64,000 nt of DNA from Candidatus Flexifilum affinis (GCA_016713325.1 JADJPJ010000093.1:186001-250000); one strand, 5' to 3'; numbered from the stretch's first letter, positions 45,455 through 53,955 are shown. Notes: generated by a model from the sequence alone, not told the origin. Program-made: numbers and translations.

Positions 45455-46309
45455 ATGGCAATGAAGGTCGCCCTCATGGGCGCGGGCGGCAAGATGGGGC
45501 AGCGTCTCACCGATAATCTGATGGGACTGCCGGAGCGTTATGAAATGGCTGATGTGGAGGTCAGTGAGGCCGGCGTGGCCAATCTCGCCAAGCGCGGGCT
45601 GACCGCGACGCCTCAGGCCGAGGCGCTCAAGGATGCCGATGCGGTCATCCTGGCGCTGCCCGATAAGCTGATCGGCCGCATCACCCGTGAGATCATCGAG
45701 GACCTGAAGCCGGGCGCGATGGTCGTCAGCCTGGACCCGGCGGCGGCGTATGCCGAGGTGATCCCGCTTCGTCAGGATCTCACCTACTACGTTTCGCATC
45801 CCTGCCACCCGCCGATGTTCAACGACGAGGTGACGGAAGAGGCGCGCACCGACTGGTTCGGCGGCGTCAAGGCCAAGCACCACGTCGTCTCGGCCCTGCA
45901 CCGCGGCCCCGAAGAAGACTGGGCCAAGGGCGATCAACTGGCGCGCGACATGTACGCCCCGGTGCTGAACAACTACCGCATCACCGTCGAGCAGATGGCC
46001 ATCCTGGAGCCGGCGCTGGTCGAAACCTTCGCCGCCACCTGCATCAGCGCCATCAAGGAAGCCTACGACATCGCCGTGCAGATGGGCGTCCCGGCCGAGG
46101 CGGCCTGGGAGTTCCTGAGCGGCCACGCGCGCATCGAGTTCGCCATTATCTTCGGCTTCTCGGGCTTCCCGTTCAGCGATGGCGCCAAGCTGGCCATCAA
46201 GAATGCCTACGAGAAGATCTTCAAGCCGGACTGGAAAGAGAACATCATGAATCTCGACGCGCTCAAGCGCAGCGTCGCCGAGATCACGGACAGCCTCGAA
46301 AAAGTGTAA
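45455..46309 (+). CDS. apnO: Probable D-apionate oxidoisomerase (ApnO-like)
   Basis: The ATG at 45455 follows TAGGAG by eight bases; 284 residues. The N-terminal Rossmann motif VALMGAGGKMGQRLTD binds NAD(P); the C-terminal helical domain (LEPALVETFAATCISAIKEAYD, GHARIEFAIIFGFSGFPFSD) is the PGDH_C-type domain of ApnO. ApnO oxidises and isomerises apionate to 3-oxo-isoapionate. The protein would feed OiaK or the decarboxylase candidate. The next start (GTG) directly follows the stop. Confidence 0.82.
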   Translation: MAMKVALMGAGGKMGQRLTDNLMGLPERYEMADVEVSEAGVANLAKRGLTATPQAEALKDADAVILALPDKLIGRITREIIEDLKPGAMVVSLDPAAAYAEVIPLRQDLTYYVSHPCHPPMFNDEVTEEARTDWFGGVKAKHHVVSALHRGPEEDWAKGDQLARDMYAPVLNNYRITVEQMAILEPALVETFAATCISAIKEAYDIAVQMGVPAEAAWEFLSGHARIEFAIIFGFSGFPFSDGAKLAIKNAYEKIFKPDWKENIMNLDALKRSVAEITDSLEKV

Positions 46310-47407
46310 GTGGCGGTGACCGGGCTGTCGCAGCTTCAACATATCCTTCATGACGTGGGGGAGCAGTCTGTGCTGCTCCCCCTGCACACTGGCGCCGCCG
46401 CGCTCATCACCCGGCGCGGCGGCCGGATCCTGGGACTCTACCCGGACCCGGATGCGCCCAATCTGCTGTGGACGAGTAAAGCCTTCGAGTCGGCGGCGGC
46501 CTTCCGCGAGTTCACGACCCGGGCCGACGGCTGGGCCTGGAACCTGGGAGGCGATCGCGTCTGGATCGCCCCCGAGATCACCTACAACGTCCGCGATCGC
46601 CGCGACTTTGGCGGCACCTGGAACATTCCCGCCGCCATGGACCCGGGCGACTATCAGCTCACCGCCGGCCAGGGTGGCAATGAGGTCGTGCTGCGCGGCG
46701 CGTTCACGCTCACCGGCTATCACCACGGCGAGGCCCTCGGCGAGGCGCAGGTCGCCCTGACCAAGACCGTCTATGCCTGTCCCAACCCGATCGCCGGCGC
46801 GTCGCTCATGCATGGCGTGCACTATTTTGGCTACGCGCAGGACGTCGCGCTGGAGCGGACCAATCCTCACGCCGCCGACTCCCTCTTCGCCGAAGCCTGG
46901 AATCTCGTGCAGCTCAATGCCGGCGGGACGCTCATTCTGCCGGTCATCGGCGCCGTCCGCGCCTCCGACTACGTCGGGCAGGCGCCTGAAGCGGCCCGAA
47001 CAGCCCACGGCGGGGTCATCCTCCTGCCGCTCGATGGCCGCCGGCAGTTCAAAGTGGCCTACAAAGCCCTGTGCATGACCGGGCGCATAGGCTACTGGCA
47101 GCCGCTTCCGGGCGGCGAAGTCGCCCTGCTCGTCCGCGATTTCTTCAACGACGTGGCCAACCTGTACGCGGAGGAGCCGCCCGATCAGCCGGGGATCACC
47201 GGCCATTCGGTGCATGTCTACAACGACGGCGGCGGCGCGGACAACGGCCGACCCTTCTGCGAGATGGAGTGCAGCGGCCGGACGCTCGGCCTGCACCATG
47301 ACGTTCGCCGAACGGCCAGCGCCGACACCTTCCGCCTGTGGGCCTATGTCGGCGCGGAGGACGCGATCCGGCAGGTGGCGGCGGCGTTCCTCGTAGGTGC
47401 ACCATGA
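46310..47407 (+). CDS. DUF6786-like protein, mutarotase-type fold suspected
   Basis: A GTG start at 46310 touches the previous stop; 365 residues. Segments such as ALITRRGGRILGLYPD, WNLGGDRVWIAPE and LHHDVRRTASADTFRLWAYVG resemble DUF6786 proteins, whose all-beta fold recalls aldose 1-epimerases. No characterised member is known to me. In a locus that handles apiose, interconversion of apiofuranose anomers before oxidation would fit, but this is a guess from fold and context. It overlaps the next gene by 4 bases. Confidence 0.6.
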   Translation: MAVTGLSQLQHILHDVGEQSVLLPLHTGAAALITRRGGRILGLYPDPDAPNLLWTSKAFESAAAFREFTTRADGWAWNLGGDRVWIAPEITYNVRDRRDFGGTWNIPAAMDPGDYQLTAGQGGNEVVLRGAFTLTGYHHGEALGEAQVALTKTVYACPNPIAGASLMHGVHYFGYAQDVALERTNPHAADSLFAEAWNLVQLNAGGTLILPVIGAVRASDYVGQAPEAARTAHGGVILLPLDGRRQFKVAYKALCMTGRIGYWQPLPGGEVALLVRDFFNDVANLYAEEPPDQPGITGHSVHVYNDGGGADNGRPFCEMECSGRTLGLHHDVRRTASADTFRLWAYVGAEDAIRQVAAAFLVGAP

Positions 47408-48222
47408 CTCAGTTGGGCTTGGGCAGCTACGGCGTTGCCTGGTCGATCGGCGTGCCCGGCTTCAGCCCGCCCGAATACCCGATGGACGCCTTCGACATGC
47501 TGCGCTTCGCCGGTGAACTCGGCCTGAAGCGCGTGCAGTATGCCGACAACCTGCCGCTCGATGCTCTCACGGACGACGAGCGCGCCCGACTGCGCGATGA
47601 AGCGGCCGGTCGCGGCATCGCCATCGAAGTCGGGACGCGCGGCATCACGCTCGATCACCTGCATCACTACATCGATATTGCCGTCTACTTCGGCTCGCCC
47701 ATCCTCCGCGTAGTGGTCGACACCAAAACCGACCATCCCTCGCCGCAGGAAGTGGTCACGCGGGTCCAGGCGGCACTGCCCGCGCTGAAGGCCGCCGGCA
47801 TCACCCTGGCCATCGAGAACCACGACCGCTTCAAGGCGCGGGCGCTGGCCGGGGTCATCGAGGCGATTGGCGACCCGGCCGTTGGCATCTGCCTGGACAC
47901 CGTCAACTCGTTCGGCGCGCTGGAAGGGCCGGATGTGGTCGTCGCCGCGCTGGGGCCGCATGTCGTCAATCTGCACGTCAAGGAGTTCGTCGTGCGGCGG
48001 CTTTCGCACAACATGGGCTTCGAAGTCACCGGCGCGCCCGCCGGGCAGGGGATGCTCGACATGCCCTGGCTGCTAGGGGCGCTCCACGGCTGCGGACGGA
48101 CGTTCAGCGCCATCGTCGAGACCTGGCTTTCGCCGCTGGAGACCATGCGCGCCACCATTGAACTGGAGCAGGACTGGGTGCGCCAGAGCGTCCGCTACCT
48201 GCGAACCCTGATCCCCGATTGA
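47404..48222 (+). CDS. Sugar phosphate isomerase/epimerase TIM-barrel protein, 3-oxo-isoapionate decarboxylase candidate
   Basis: The 272-residue protein is a xylose-isomerase-like (AP endonuclease 2) TIM barrel: RFAGELGLKRVQYAD, LAIENHDRFKARAL (metal Glu), GICLDTVNSFGALEGPD (metal Asp), VVNLHVKEFVV (His) and FSAIVETWLSPLE (Glu). OiaC, a 3-oxo-isoapionate decarboxylase known from other apiose loci, is of this type. If so, the locus has two ways to use 3-oxo-isoapionate. A sugar epimerase or isomerase role is the alternative. Confidence 0.75.
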   Translation: MTQLGLGSYGVAWSIGVPGFSPPEYPMDAFDMLRFAGELGLKRVQYADNLPLDALTDDERARLRDEAAGRGIAIEVGTRGITLDHLHHYIDIAVYFGSPILRVVVDTKTDHPSPQEVVTRVQAALPALKAAGITLAIENHDRFKARALAGVIEAIGDPAVGICLDTVNSFGALEGPDVVVAALGPHVVNLHVKEFVVRRLSHNMGFEVTGAPAGQGMLDMPWLLGALHGCGRTFSAIVETWLSPLETMRATIELEQDWVRQSVRYLRTLIPD

Positions 48223-48267
48223 GGCCGAAGGCCGATCGAAGAAGGAAGATCGAAGGAAGACCCCTCT

Positions 48268-49293
48268 ATGTCGAAACTACGCTTTGCCCTGCTCGGAACC
48301 GGCTTCTGGGCGACCTACCAGCTCGCCGGCTGGCTCCAGACGGAAGAGGTCGAGTGCGTCGCGCTCTATAACCGTACCCAATCGAAGGCGCTGCGACTGG
48401 CGCAGCAGTTCGGCATCCCGGAAACCTCCGTCTACGATGATCCGGCCGCCCTGCTGGACCGCGAGCAGATCGATTTCGTCGACATCTGCACCGCCGTCGA
48501 AACGCACTACCCGCTCACCAAACTGGCAGCCGATCGCAGCCTGCCGGTCGTCTGCCAGAAGCCGATGGCCACCACGCTGGAGGAGTGTCAGGCCCTGGTC
48601 CAGACCTGCCAGGATGCCGGCGTGCCACTGTACATCAACGAGAACTGGCGCTGGCAGTACCCCATTCGGCAGTTGAAGAAGGCGCTGGATGCCGGCCGCA
48701 TCGGCAAGGTCTTCCGCGCCACCATCGACTACCGCACCAACTTCCCGGTCTTCGACAACCAGCCGTTTCTCAAGGAGCTGGAGCAGTTCATCGTCACCGA
48801 CATCGGCAGCCACATCCTCGACGCGGCGCGTTTTCTCTTTGGCGAGCCGGAGTCGCTCTACTGCCAGACGTATCGCGTTCACCCGGACATCAAGGGCGAG
48901 GATGTCGCCACCGTCATGCTCACTCTGGCCGGCGGCGCGACCGTGATCTGCCAGATGAGCTACGCCTCTCGACGCGAGCACGATCGCTTCCCGGAGACCT
49001 ACGTGCAGGTCGAGGGCGAGCGCGGTTTTCTTGAACTCGCGCCCGACTTCTGGATTCGCGAGACGACCGCCGAGGGCACGCTTTCAGCGCGGCACAAACC
49101 GCCGCATTACCCCTGGGCCGACTCGGCCTACGACGTGGTGCATTCCAGCATCTATGCCGCGCAGCTGAACCTGGCCCGCGCCCTGAAAGGACTGGAGCCC
49201 GGCGAGACCACCGGAGCGGACAATCTGAAGACGATGAACCTGGTGTTCAAGTCCTACGACTCCGCGCGCACCGGGGCTGTCGTCAGGCTCTAG
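48268..49293 (+). CDS. apsD: Gfo/Idh/MocA oxidoreductase, probable D-apiose dehydrogenase
   Basis: A 341-residue dehydrogenase with the N-terminal Rossmann GTGFWATYQLAGW, the cofactor-stabilising VCQKPMATTLEEC (QKP in place of the common EKP) and the C-terminal alpha/beta domain with FIVTDIGSHILDAARFLFGE, which holds the catalytic D..H pair. D-apiose dehydrogenase ApsD belongs to this family and makes apionolactone. It closes the locus, 45 bases after the previous gene. The family is broad, so the substrate is inferred from context. Confidence 0.8.
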   Translation: MSKLRFALLGTGFWATYQLAGWLQTEEVECVALYNRTQSKALRLAQQFGIPETSVYDDPAALLDREQIDFVDICTAVETHYPLTKLAADRSLPVVCQKPMATTLEECQALVQTCQDAGVPLYINENWRWQYPIRQLKKALDAGRIGKVFRATIDYRTNFPVFDNQPFLKELEQFIVTDIGSHILDAARFLFGEPESLYCQTYRVHPDIKGEDVATVMLTLAGGATVICQMSYASRREHDRFPETYVQVEGERGFLELAPDFWIRETTAEGTLSARHKPPHYPWADSAYDVVHSSIYAAQLNLARALKGLEPGETTGADNLKTMNLVFKSYDSARTGAVVRL

Positions 49294-49532
49294 AGCCTAT
49301 TATTGACTTTTTGCCCCTCATCCCCCGGCCCCTTCTCCCACGCAAGCGCCTTGCAAGCAAGCGGGGAGAAGGGGAGATTCGGTGTCCCTCTCCCCGCTAG
49401 CGTGGGAGGCTTGCGCGCAAGCACGACGGCTTGCGAAGCAAGCAGGGTGAGGGGAAAGCTGCGCGATCGAAGTTCATAACAGCCTCTGGAACGTATCTAA
49501 TAATTGTCCTTTTGCATTCGTTGCGGCATAAA

Positions 49533-49629
49533 AACGTATCTTCGTAGGGACACGCTTCTGCGTGTCCGCCGGTCCCGGACGGCAAGAATGCCGTCCCTAC
49601 GAGAGAACCGCCGAATATTCAGATACGTT
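49533..49629. repeat. MITE-like palindromic element 1
   Basis: Ends AACGTATCT and AGATACGTT form perfect 9-bp inverted termini. Inside, CGTAGGGAC and GTCCCTACG are also inverted and enclose two hairpins: GGACACGC-TTCT-GCGTGTCC (49548-49567) and GGACGGCA-AGAA-TGCCGTCC (49577-49596). No reading frame is present. Confidence 0.75.
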
Positions 49630-49630
49630 C

Positions 49631-49741
49631 TAGAGCATATCTGAAAAAATAACCCGCCTCAATCGGGCGCATCGCGATGCGCCCCTACACACGGGGATCG
49701 CGCGTAGGGGCGGTTCGTGAACCGCCCCAGATACGCTCTAA
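49631..49741. repeat. MITE-like palindromic element 2
   Basis: Ends TAGAGCATATCTG and CAGATACGCTCTA are inverted repeats with one mismatch and match the termini of element 1. Inside are the palindrome GGGCGCATCGCGATGCGCCC (49665-49684) followed by CTAC, and GTAG then GGGGCGGTTC-GT-GAACCGCCCC (49707-49728). Confidence 0.75.
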
Positions 49742-49914
49742 GCCGGCGCTCCTCTCTTCTCCCCATGGGCGCCGCCTCCCGGGCCATGGATTACCCTCAC
49801 AATTTCACTTGGCTTACCTCAGAAGCCTGGCCTCTTCCAGAGGTTTGGTTGTCCTGAGTCGAAGAACCGGGTATCCTATTCACGAACATCCGTTCTTGCC
49901 ACGGAGATGCTCAC

Positions 49915-50820
49915 ATGAAGCAGTTGACGCCGTCCGCCTTTGCAAAGGCCGTAGACTATATCGCGCAGAACGCGCGCCCGCTGGAGAAAGCCCGTTTCGC
50001 CTATCACTTTGAAGGCGGCAGCGGGAATGCCGTCCTCGAAGCCCTGACCGCCTTTCAGAATGCCGACGGCGGGTTCGGCCACGGGCTGGAGCCGGATCTT
50101 CGACTGCCGGCCTCCTCGGTGATTGCCACCACCATCGCCTTCCAGCATTTCCGCGAGCTGGGCCTGGCCAGCGATCATCCGATCGTGGTCAGCGCCTGTC
50201 GTTACCTGCTCGATACGTACGATGTCGATCACCACAACTGGCAGATTGTTCCACCCAATGTGTCCGATGCCCCACACGCGCCCTGGTGGACGTTCCGCGA
50301 CGAGCTGACTCCTATCAATCCCCGTGCCGAGATTGCCGGCTACCTGCTCGATTATCCCGACCACTTTCCGGACTCCATGCGTCTGCCGGTCGTCGACGCC
50401 GTGATGCACCTGCTGCTGGAGCACCCGGACACGATGGAAATGCATGATCTGCTGTGCTACCTGCGACTGCTGAAGACGCCGGCGCTCCCGCCAGAGGATC
50501 GCGCCCGCATGCAGCGCAAGCTTGAGCGCATCCTCGCCGGCAGCGTCGAACGCGATCCGGCGCGGTGGCGGGAGTACGGGCTGCCGCCCCTGGCCGTCGT
50601 CTCCGCGCCGGACTCGCCGTTCGCGGCCATGTTTCAGGATGCCATCCCGGCCAATCTGGATCTCATCCTCGACTCGCAGAGCGACCACGGCGGATGGCTG
50701 CCGTCCTGGACCTGGGGAGAAGACTCGTCACCCGCCTGGGAGCAGGCGAAACGCGAATGGAGTGGGGTGATCACGCTGGACAGCCTGCGGACACTTCGCG
50801 CGTTTGGGCGGCTTGGCTGA
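49915..50820 (+). CDS. Prenyltransferase/squalene-cyclase-like alpha-toroid protein of unknown function
   Basis: A 301-residue protein without signal peptide. It has toroid-type motifs, AFQNADGGFGHGLEPD near residue 50 and SQSDHGGWLPSWTWGE near 255, as in QW-motif alpha/alpha barrels of terpene cyclases and prenyltransferase beta subunits. The DxDD cyclase motif is not seen. Similar proteins are annotated only as hypothetical. It stands alone between repeats and a transposase remnant; no function is proposed. Confidence 0.7.
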   Translation: MKQLTPSAFAKAVDYIAQNARPLEKARFAYHFEGGSGNAVLEALTAFQNADGGFGHGLEPDLRLPASSVIATTIAFQHFRELGLASDHPIVVSACRYLLDTYDVDHHNWQIVPPNVSDAPHAPWWTFRDELTPINPRAEIAGYLLDYPDHFPDSMRLPVVDAVMHLLLEHPDTMEMHDLLCYLRLLKTPALPPEDRARMQRKLERILAGSVERDPARWREYGLPPLAVVSAPDSPFAAMFQDAIPANLDLILDSQSDHGGWLPSWTWGEDSSPAWEQAKREWSGVITLDSLRTLRAFGRLG

Positions 50821-50942
50821 GGTATCCGGGTCGAGGCGCTCTTACAGAGCGACGAGCGGTCGGTGGCGGAGATTTGCCGCGAGTATGAGCTGACAGTGCA
50901 GAGGGTGAGTGTCGGGAAAGCGCAGTTTCTGGCAGGCGCGGA
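50821..50942 (+). pseudogene. Transposase (IS3-type OrfA-like) remnant
   Basis: In frame from 50821 the sequence reads RVEALLQSDERSVAEICREY and then AQFLAGAD, like the helix-turn-helix of IS3-group OrfA proteins. It has no start codon after the preceding gene's stop and ends abruptly where a cobalamin-riboswitch sequence begins. Confidence 0.5.
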
Positions 50943-50990
50943 CCGCTGCGGGTCAGCGCCGGACTTTCACCGGACTTCCCTCACATTCAC
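50943..50990 (-). ncRNA. Truncated cobalamin riboswitch
   Basis: On the minus strand the core GGGAAGTCCGGTGAAAGTCC followed by GGCGCTGACCCGCAGCGGT matches the conserved centre of cobalamin riboswitches. The 3' part (the GAAGCCAGG-type arm) is missing: the sequence changes into the transposase remnant. No minus-strand gene follows within 900 bases, so it is an orphan relic. Confidence 0.65.
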
Positions 50991-51061
50991 GCGTCCGTTA
51001 GAACCTGTACTTTCCTGGCTGGCTCACATCAGATGGTTTCCAGCACTCGGCGCTTCGGTTT

Positions 51062-52072
51062 TCACAGCACATCTGCCGGCTGGTGAATCAGCTCGCCAGT
51101 CTTCATCACGAACCATGCCTGAACCCCTGCCAGTTCGTTCAGCAGCGCACTACCCCTCTCAAGGCCCAGGACCATCAGACTGGTGCTCAGGGCATCGGCG
51201 TCACAGGCCGTTGACGCCAGGACACTCACACTGCTCAGCGCCGTCGGCGAGACGCCGGTGCGCGGGTCAAGGATGTGATGCAGCCGGTGGTCCGGCGTGA
51301 ACCAGCTCACATAGTCGCCGGAGGTCGTCAGGCCGGCATTGCGCACCTCGACCGTCTGGACGAACGATTGCTGCGGCTCGTCCGGCGCCTGGATACCAAC
51401 GCGCCAGGGCTGCGCGCCACGTGCCTGCAGGTCGCCTCCCACCTCGACCATCACGTCCTGGAACCCAAACCGTTCCAGCACCTCGACGCCCGCGTCGATG
51501 ATGTAGCCCTTGGCGATGGCGTCGAGGGTGACCGCCATGCCCGCCGCTCTCAGACTTATAAAGTCGTCCGCCAGTTCGATGGCGCGATAGTTCACGAGCT
51601 CTCGTGCCGCCGCCACGGCTTCCGGAGCCGGCACGTCACCCAGGCTGGCCGCCGCGCGATACAGCGCCAGCAGCGGCTCGACCGTGACGTCGAAGGCGCC
51701 GCCGGTCAGATCGCCATAGGCGACAGCCTTCTCCAGGACCTGCCGGAACTCCACGGGCGGATTTTCCACGATGCCCGCGCGATTCAACTGGCTGAGGGTA
51801 CTCTCCGGGCGGTAGCGGCTGAACACGTTCTCCAGCGCCACCATGCGCTCGAAGGCGGCGTTGAGTGCCGCTCGCGCCTGGTCCGGGTCCGCGCTGATGG
51901 CGGTCAGATGGGCGATGCTGCCCATCAGCAACTGGGTTTCCTGCACGCGAAGCGCTTCGGCAGAGCCATGCCCAGAGACCGTCAGGGCGGTCCCGGTAGC
52001 GGCCATCAGACCCGCGACGGCTGTCATACGGATGAACTGTCGGCGCGAAAACCGTGCTGAGTTCTGCGTCAT
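51062..52072 (-). CDS. apbE: FAD:protein FMN transferase ApbE
   Basis: The ATG at 52072 overlaps the preceding small gene by 4 bases; 336 residues. A Tat signal (FSRRQFIRMT then a hydrophobic run) places it outside the membrane. ApbE motifs are present: DAIAKGYIIDAG, MVEVGGDLQARG and HHILDPRTGVSP with the metal-binding Asp. ApbE transfers FMN from FAD to a Thr in SGAT motifs. The RdhC/NosR-like protein in the same operon carries such a motif (DGVSGATLSADAV) and is the obvious substrate. Confidence 0.92.
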   Translation of the reverse strand: MTQNSARFSRRQFIRMTAVAGLMAATGTALTVSGHGSAEALRVQETQLLMGSIAHLTAISADPDQARAALNAAFERMVALENVFSRYRPESTLSQLNRAGIVENPPVEFRQVLEKAVAYGDLTGGAFDVTVEPLLALYRAAASLGDVPAPEAVAAARELVNYRAIELADDFISLRAAGMAVTLDAIAKGYIIDAGVEVLERFGFQDVMVEVGGDLQARGAQPWRVGIQAPDEPQQSFVQTVEVRNAGLTTSGDYVSWFTPDHRLHHILDPRTGVSPTALSSVSVLASTACDADALSTSLMVLGLERGSALLNELAGVQAWFVMKTGELIHQPADVL

Positions 52073-52350
52073 GATTGACCTCCCGACGGCGTTGGCGTCC
52101 CCGCACTCGCTTCCTGGGCGTTTCCCGACTGTCCGGGGACGACGGTGGCGTAATCCGCCTGCGCCGTCAGTTGGAACGGACTCAGCGTGCGGGTCGGCGG
52201 GCTGATCACCCGCTCCTGCTGCACGGCCTGCTCTTCTGGCGTGAAGGCCAGGATCAGCGTCGCCACAATCATCACCACACAGATGGCCAGATAGCCGATC
52301 AGGACGATCTGCTTGCGGTCGCCTGCGTGCTGTTTTTCCTCTGCTGCCAT
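52069..52350 (-). CDS. Small membrane protein in the rdh operon
   Basis: A 93-residue protein with one membrane helix (IVLIGYLAICVVMIVATLILAF) and a Thr/Ser/Pro-rich tail outside the membrane (ISPPTRTLSPFQLT, AGTPTPSGGQS). It overlaps the end of the RdhC-like gene by 52 bases and the apbE start by 4 bases, so its translation is coupled. I do not recognise the family. It could stabilise the RdhC-ApbE complex. Confidence 0.65.
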   Translation of the reverse strand: MAAEEKQHAGDRKQIVLIGYLAICVVMIVATLILAFTPEEQAVQQERVISPPTRTLSPFQLTAQADYATVVPGQSGNAQEASAGTPTPSGGQS

Positions 52351-53558
52351 AGAGTCTTCGCCCAGCGCCGCACCTCGCCGATGTAGCCCACCACCGGGTC
52401 AAGCGGACACAGATAGTTACAGAACGGTCGGTAAATGACGAGCGAACCGAAGATGATCAGCGCCAGCAGCACCCACTGGGGCCAGGAGCCTTCCAGGTTG
52501 AACAGGGTGCCGAAGGGTTCGTAGCTGGCCGCGCCGGGCTGACGCAGCGCCAGGCCGAGCACAATGGCCGAGAACGACAGGCTGCGCTGAAGCCATTGAA
52601 GCTTGCCGTAGAGGGCCCGCGGTTGGTAAGCCTTGGCTCCGGTCAGCGACGCGAGCAGTTCCTGCGTCGCGCCGAACGGACAGAACCACGAGCAGTAGGG
52701 ATTCTTACCCTGGATGATGGTGACGACCAGGATGCCGCCCAGGAGCAGGAACCAGTACAGATTGTTGCGCCAGTCCGGCCAGTAGCCGGAGAGCAGCGAG
52801 ATGATGTTGGCCAGAGTCAGCGGCTTGTTCAACACGAAGCCGAGAACCACAATGCCGACGATCATCACGGCCCAGCGTCCGTATTTCTTGAATGTATGGT
52901 GCGAATGCAGTTGATGTAGGAAGAAGCTGACGACGAACAGGGCCAGCAGAGTCACCTCGGGCATGCCGAACTGGATCGGGCGGTTGTCCGGCGGCAGAAC
53001 GGCGCCTTCGATGGAGGCCGAGGCGATGCCGCGCACCGCCTGGCGGATGCCCTGCGCGACGGCATCGGCCGAGAGCGTTGCGCCGCTCACGCCGTCGACG
53101 TCGCTGCCGATGGCATACTCGCCCTGGTAGTCCGCACCGATGAACTGCTCATAGTAATCGGCGCGCTCCAGTTGCCGGAAGAAGTTCGGCGTCTCGGCGT
53201 GCTCGATCACCTCGACCGCGACGACGACGCCCGCCGGATCGGTACCGACCAGCATGGCCACGGGACCGCCATAGCCGCCGGCAGTGCCCACCATGGCATA
53301 GCCGATGACGGCGGACTCGCCGGCTTCATTCGTCGCATAGCCGGTGAACAGACCGCCGCTGCCCTCCTCGATTCGTTCCGCATCGGGGATCACCCGCTCG
53401 ATATAGCCGTCGAGCGACAGTCCGCTGGCCTTGCCGACATAGCCGACCAGCCAGGCGGTGACCAGGACGACCAGCGCAGCGACCGTGACAATATGCTGCT
53501 GCCGGCGCTGGCGCGCGCGTTTCTCTTGAATGGTGAGCCGAGGAGCTGCCTTGTTCAT
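52299..53558 (-). CDS. rdhC: RdhC-like FMN-binding membrane protein (NosR/NirI family)
   Basis: The ATG at 53558 is preferred over the one at 53636 because a 13-bp hairpin lies between them; 419 residues. One membrane helix, an outside FMN-binding domain (about 60-180, covalent-FMN motif DGVSGATLSADAV), then five to six helices with two CxxxCP motifs (CSWFCPFG, CNYLCPLDP). In organohalide respirers RdhC/PceC has this build and may pass electrons from the quinone pool or assist dehalogenase maturation. The full 4Fe-4S ferredoxin tail of NosR is absent. It lies between rdhB and apbE. Confidence 0.85.
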   Translation of the reverse strand: MNKAAPRLTIQEKRARQRRQQHIVTVAALVVLVTAWLVGYVGKASGLSLDGYIERVIPDAERIEEGSGGLFTGYATNEAGESAVIGYAMVGTAGGYGGPVAMLVGTDPAGVVVAVEVIEHAETPNFFRQLERADYYEQFIGADYQGEYAIGSDVDGVSGATLSADAVAQGIRQAVRGIASASIEGAVLPPDNRPIQFGMPEVTLLALFVVSFFLHQLHSHHTFKKYGRWAVMIVGIVVLGFVLNKPLTLANIISLLSGYWPDWRNNLYWFLLLGGILVVTIIQGKNPYCSWFCPFGATQELLASLTGAKAYQPRALYGKLQWLQRSLSFSAIVLGLALRQPGAASYEPFGTLFNLEGSWPQWVLLALIIFGSLVIYRPFCNYLCPLDPVVGYIGEVRRWAKTLWQQRKNSTQATASRSS

Positions 53559-53592
53559 TCTCAGTTCTCTGCAAACTCTGCAAAACAACACT

Positions 53593-53620
53593 CGGCGGGG
53601 GAAAGTGCTTTCCCCCGCCG
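53593..53620 (-). terminator. Hairpin between rdhB and rdhC
   Basis: CGGCGGGGGAAAG-TG-CTTTCCCCCGCCG has perfect 13-bp arms. There is no T-run after it on the minus strand. It could lower expression of rdhC-apbE relative to rdhAB or protect the rdhAB mRNA end. Confidence 0.65.
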
Positions 53621-53644
53621 ACATGGTTGTGTGCATCTAACCGA

Positions 53645-53923
53645 TTAGGCCGACTTTGGCGACCGTGAGCTGCCACGCCACGCCCGGATGGCGACAATCG
53701 CCGTCAGGATGAGGCCAGGGACGCCGAAAGAAAGGAGCAGAATGCCAGCGGCGCGCGGTTCCAGTTCTTCCATCGACCCGTAGTAGTTGCTGATGGCCAG
53801 GAAGAAGAACACGACGGCGACCACCAGGATCACCCAGTCAAACCACGCCAGCTTGACTCCACGCTTCTGAGCATAGAGCGCGCCAGCACCGAGCAGGAGG
53901 CCTGCAACTAACCAGAACAACAT
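53645..53923 (-). CDS. rdhB: Reductive dehalogenase membrane anchor, RdhB-like
   Basis: A 92-residue protein with three hydrophobic helices (LFWLVAGLLLGAGALY, WFDWVILVVAVVFFFLAI, AAGILLLSFGVPGLILTAIVAI) and an acidic outside loop with EELEPRAA between helices 2 and 3. Size, topology and position 33 bases after rdhA match the RdhB/PceB anchors that hold the dehalogenase on the outer face of the membrane. Confidence 0.82.
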   Translation of the reverse strand: MLFWLVAGLLLGAGALYAQKRGVKLAWFDWVILVVAVVFFFLAISNYYGSMEELEPRAAGILLLSFGVPGLILTAIVAIRAWRGSSRSPKSA

Positions 53924-53955
53924 GAGATCACGTCCTTTCGTGTGTGCCGGCGCGC

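Larger units (their letters stand above)
49294..49914. other. Repeat-rich intergenic region after the apiose locus
   Basis: No gene is seen in 620 bases. The left part (49310-49460) is an inverted repeat of CTTCTCCC/GGGGAGAAGGGG type with GCAAGC blocks. The middle holds two MITE-like elements (49533-49629 and 49631-49741). The right part is a plain leader for the gene at 49915. Confidence 0.8.

Noticed and set aside
45410-47299. Minus-strand open frame of 629 codons
   Set aside because: Antisense to the oxidoisomerase and DUF6786-like genes, with no domain pattern.
49397-49585. Minus-strand 62-codon frame in the repeat-rich spacer
   Set aside because: It is made of palindromic repeat DNA and has no protein-like features.
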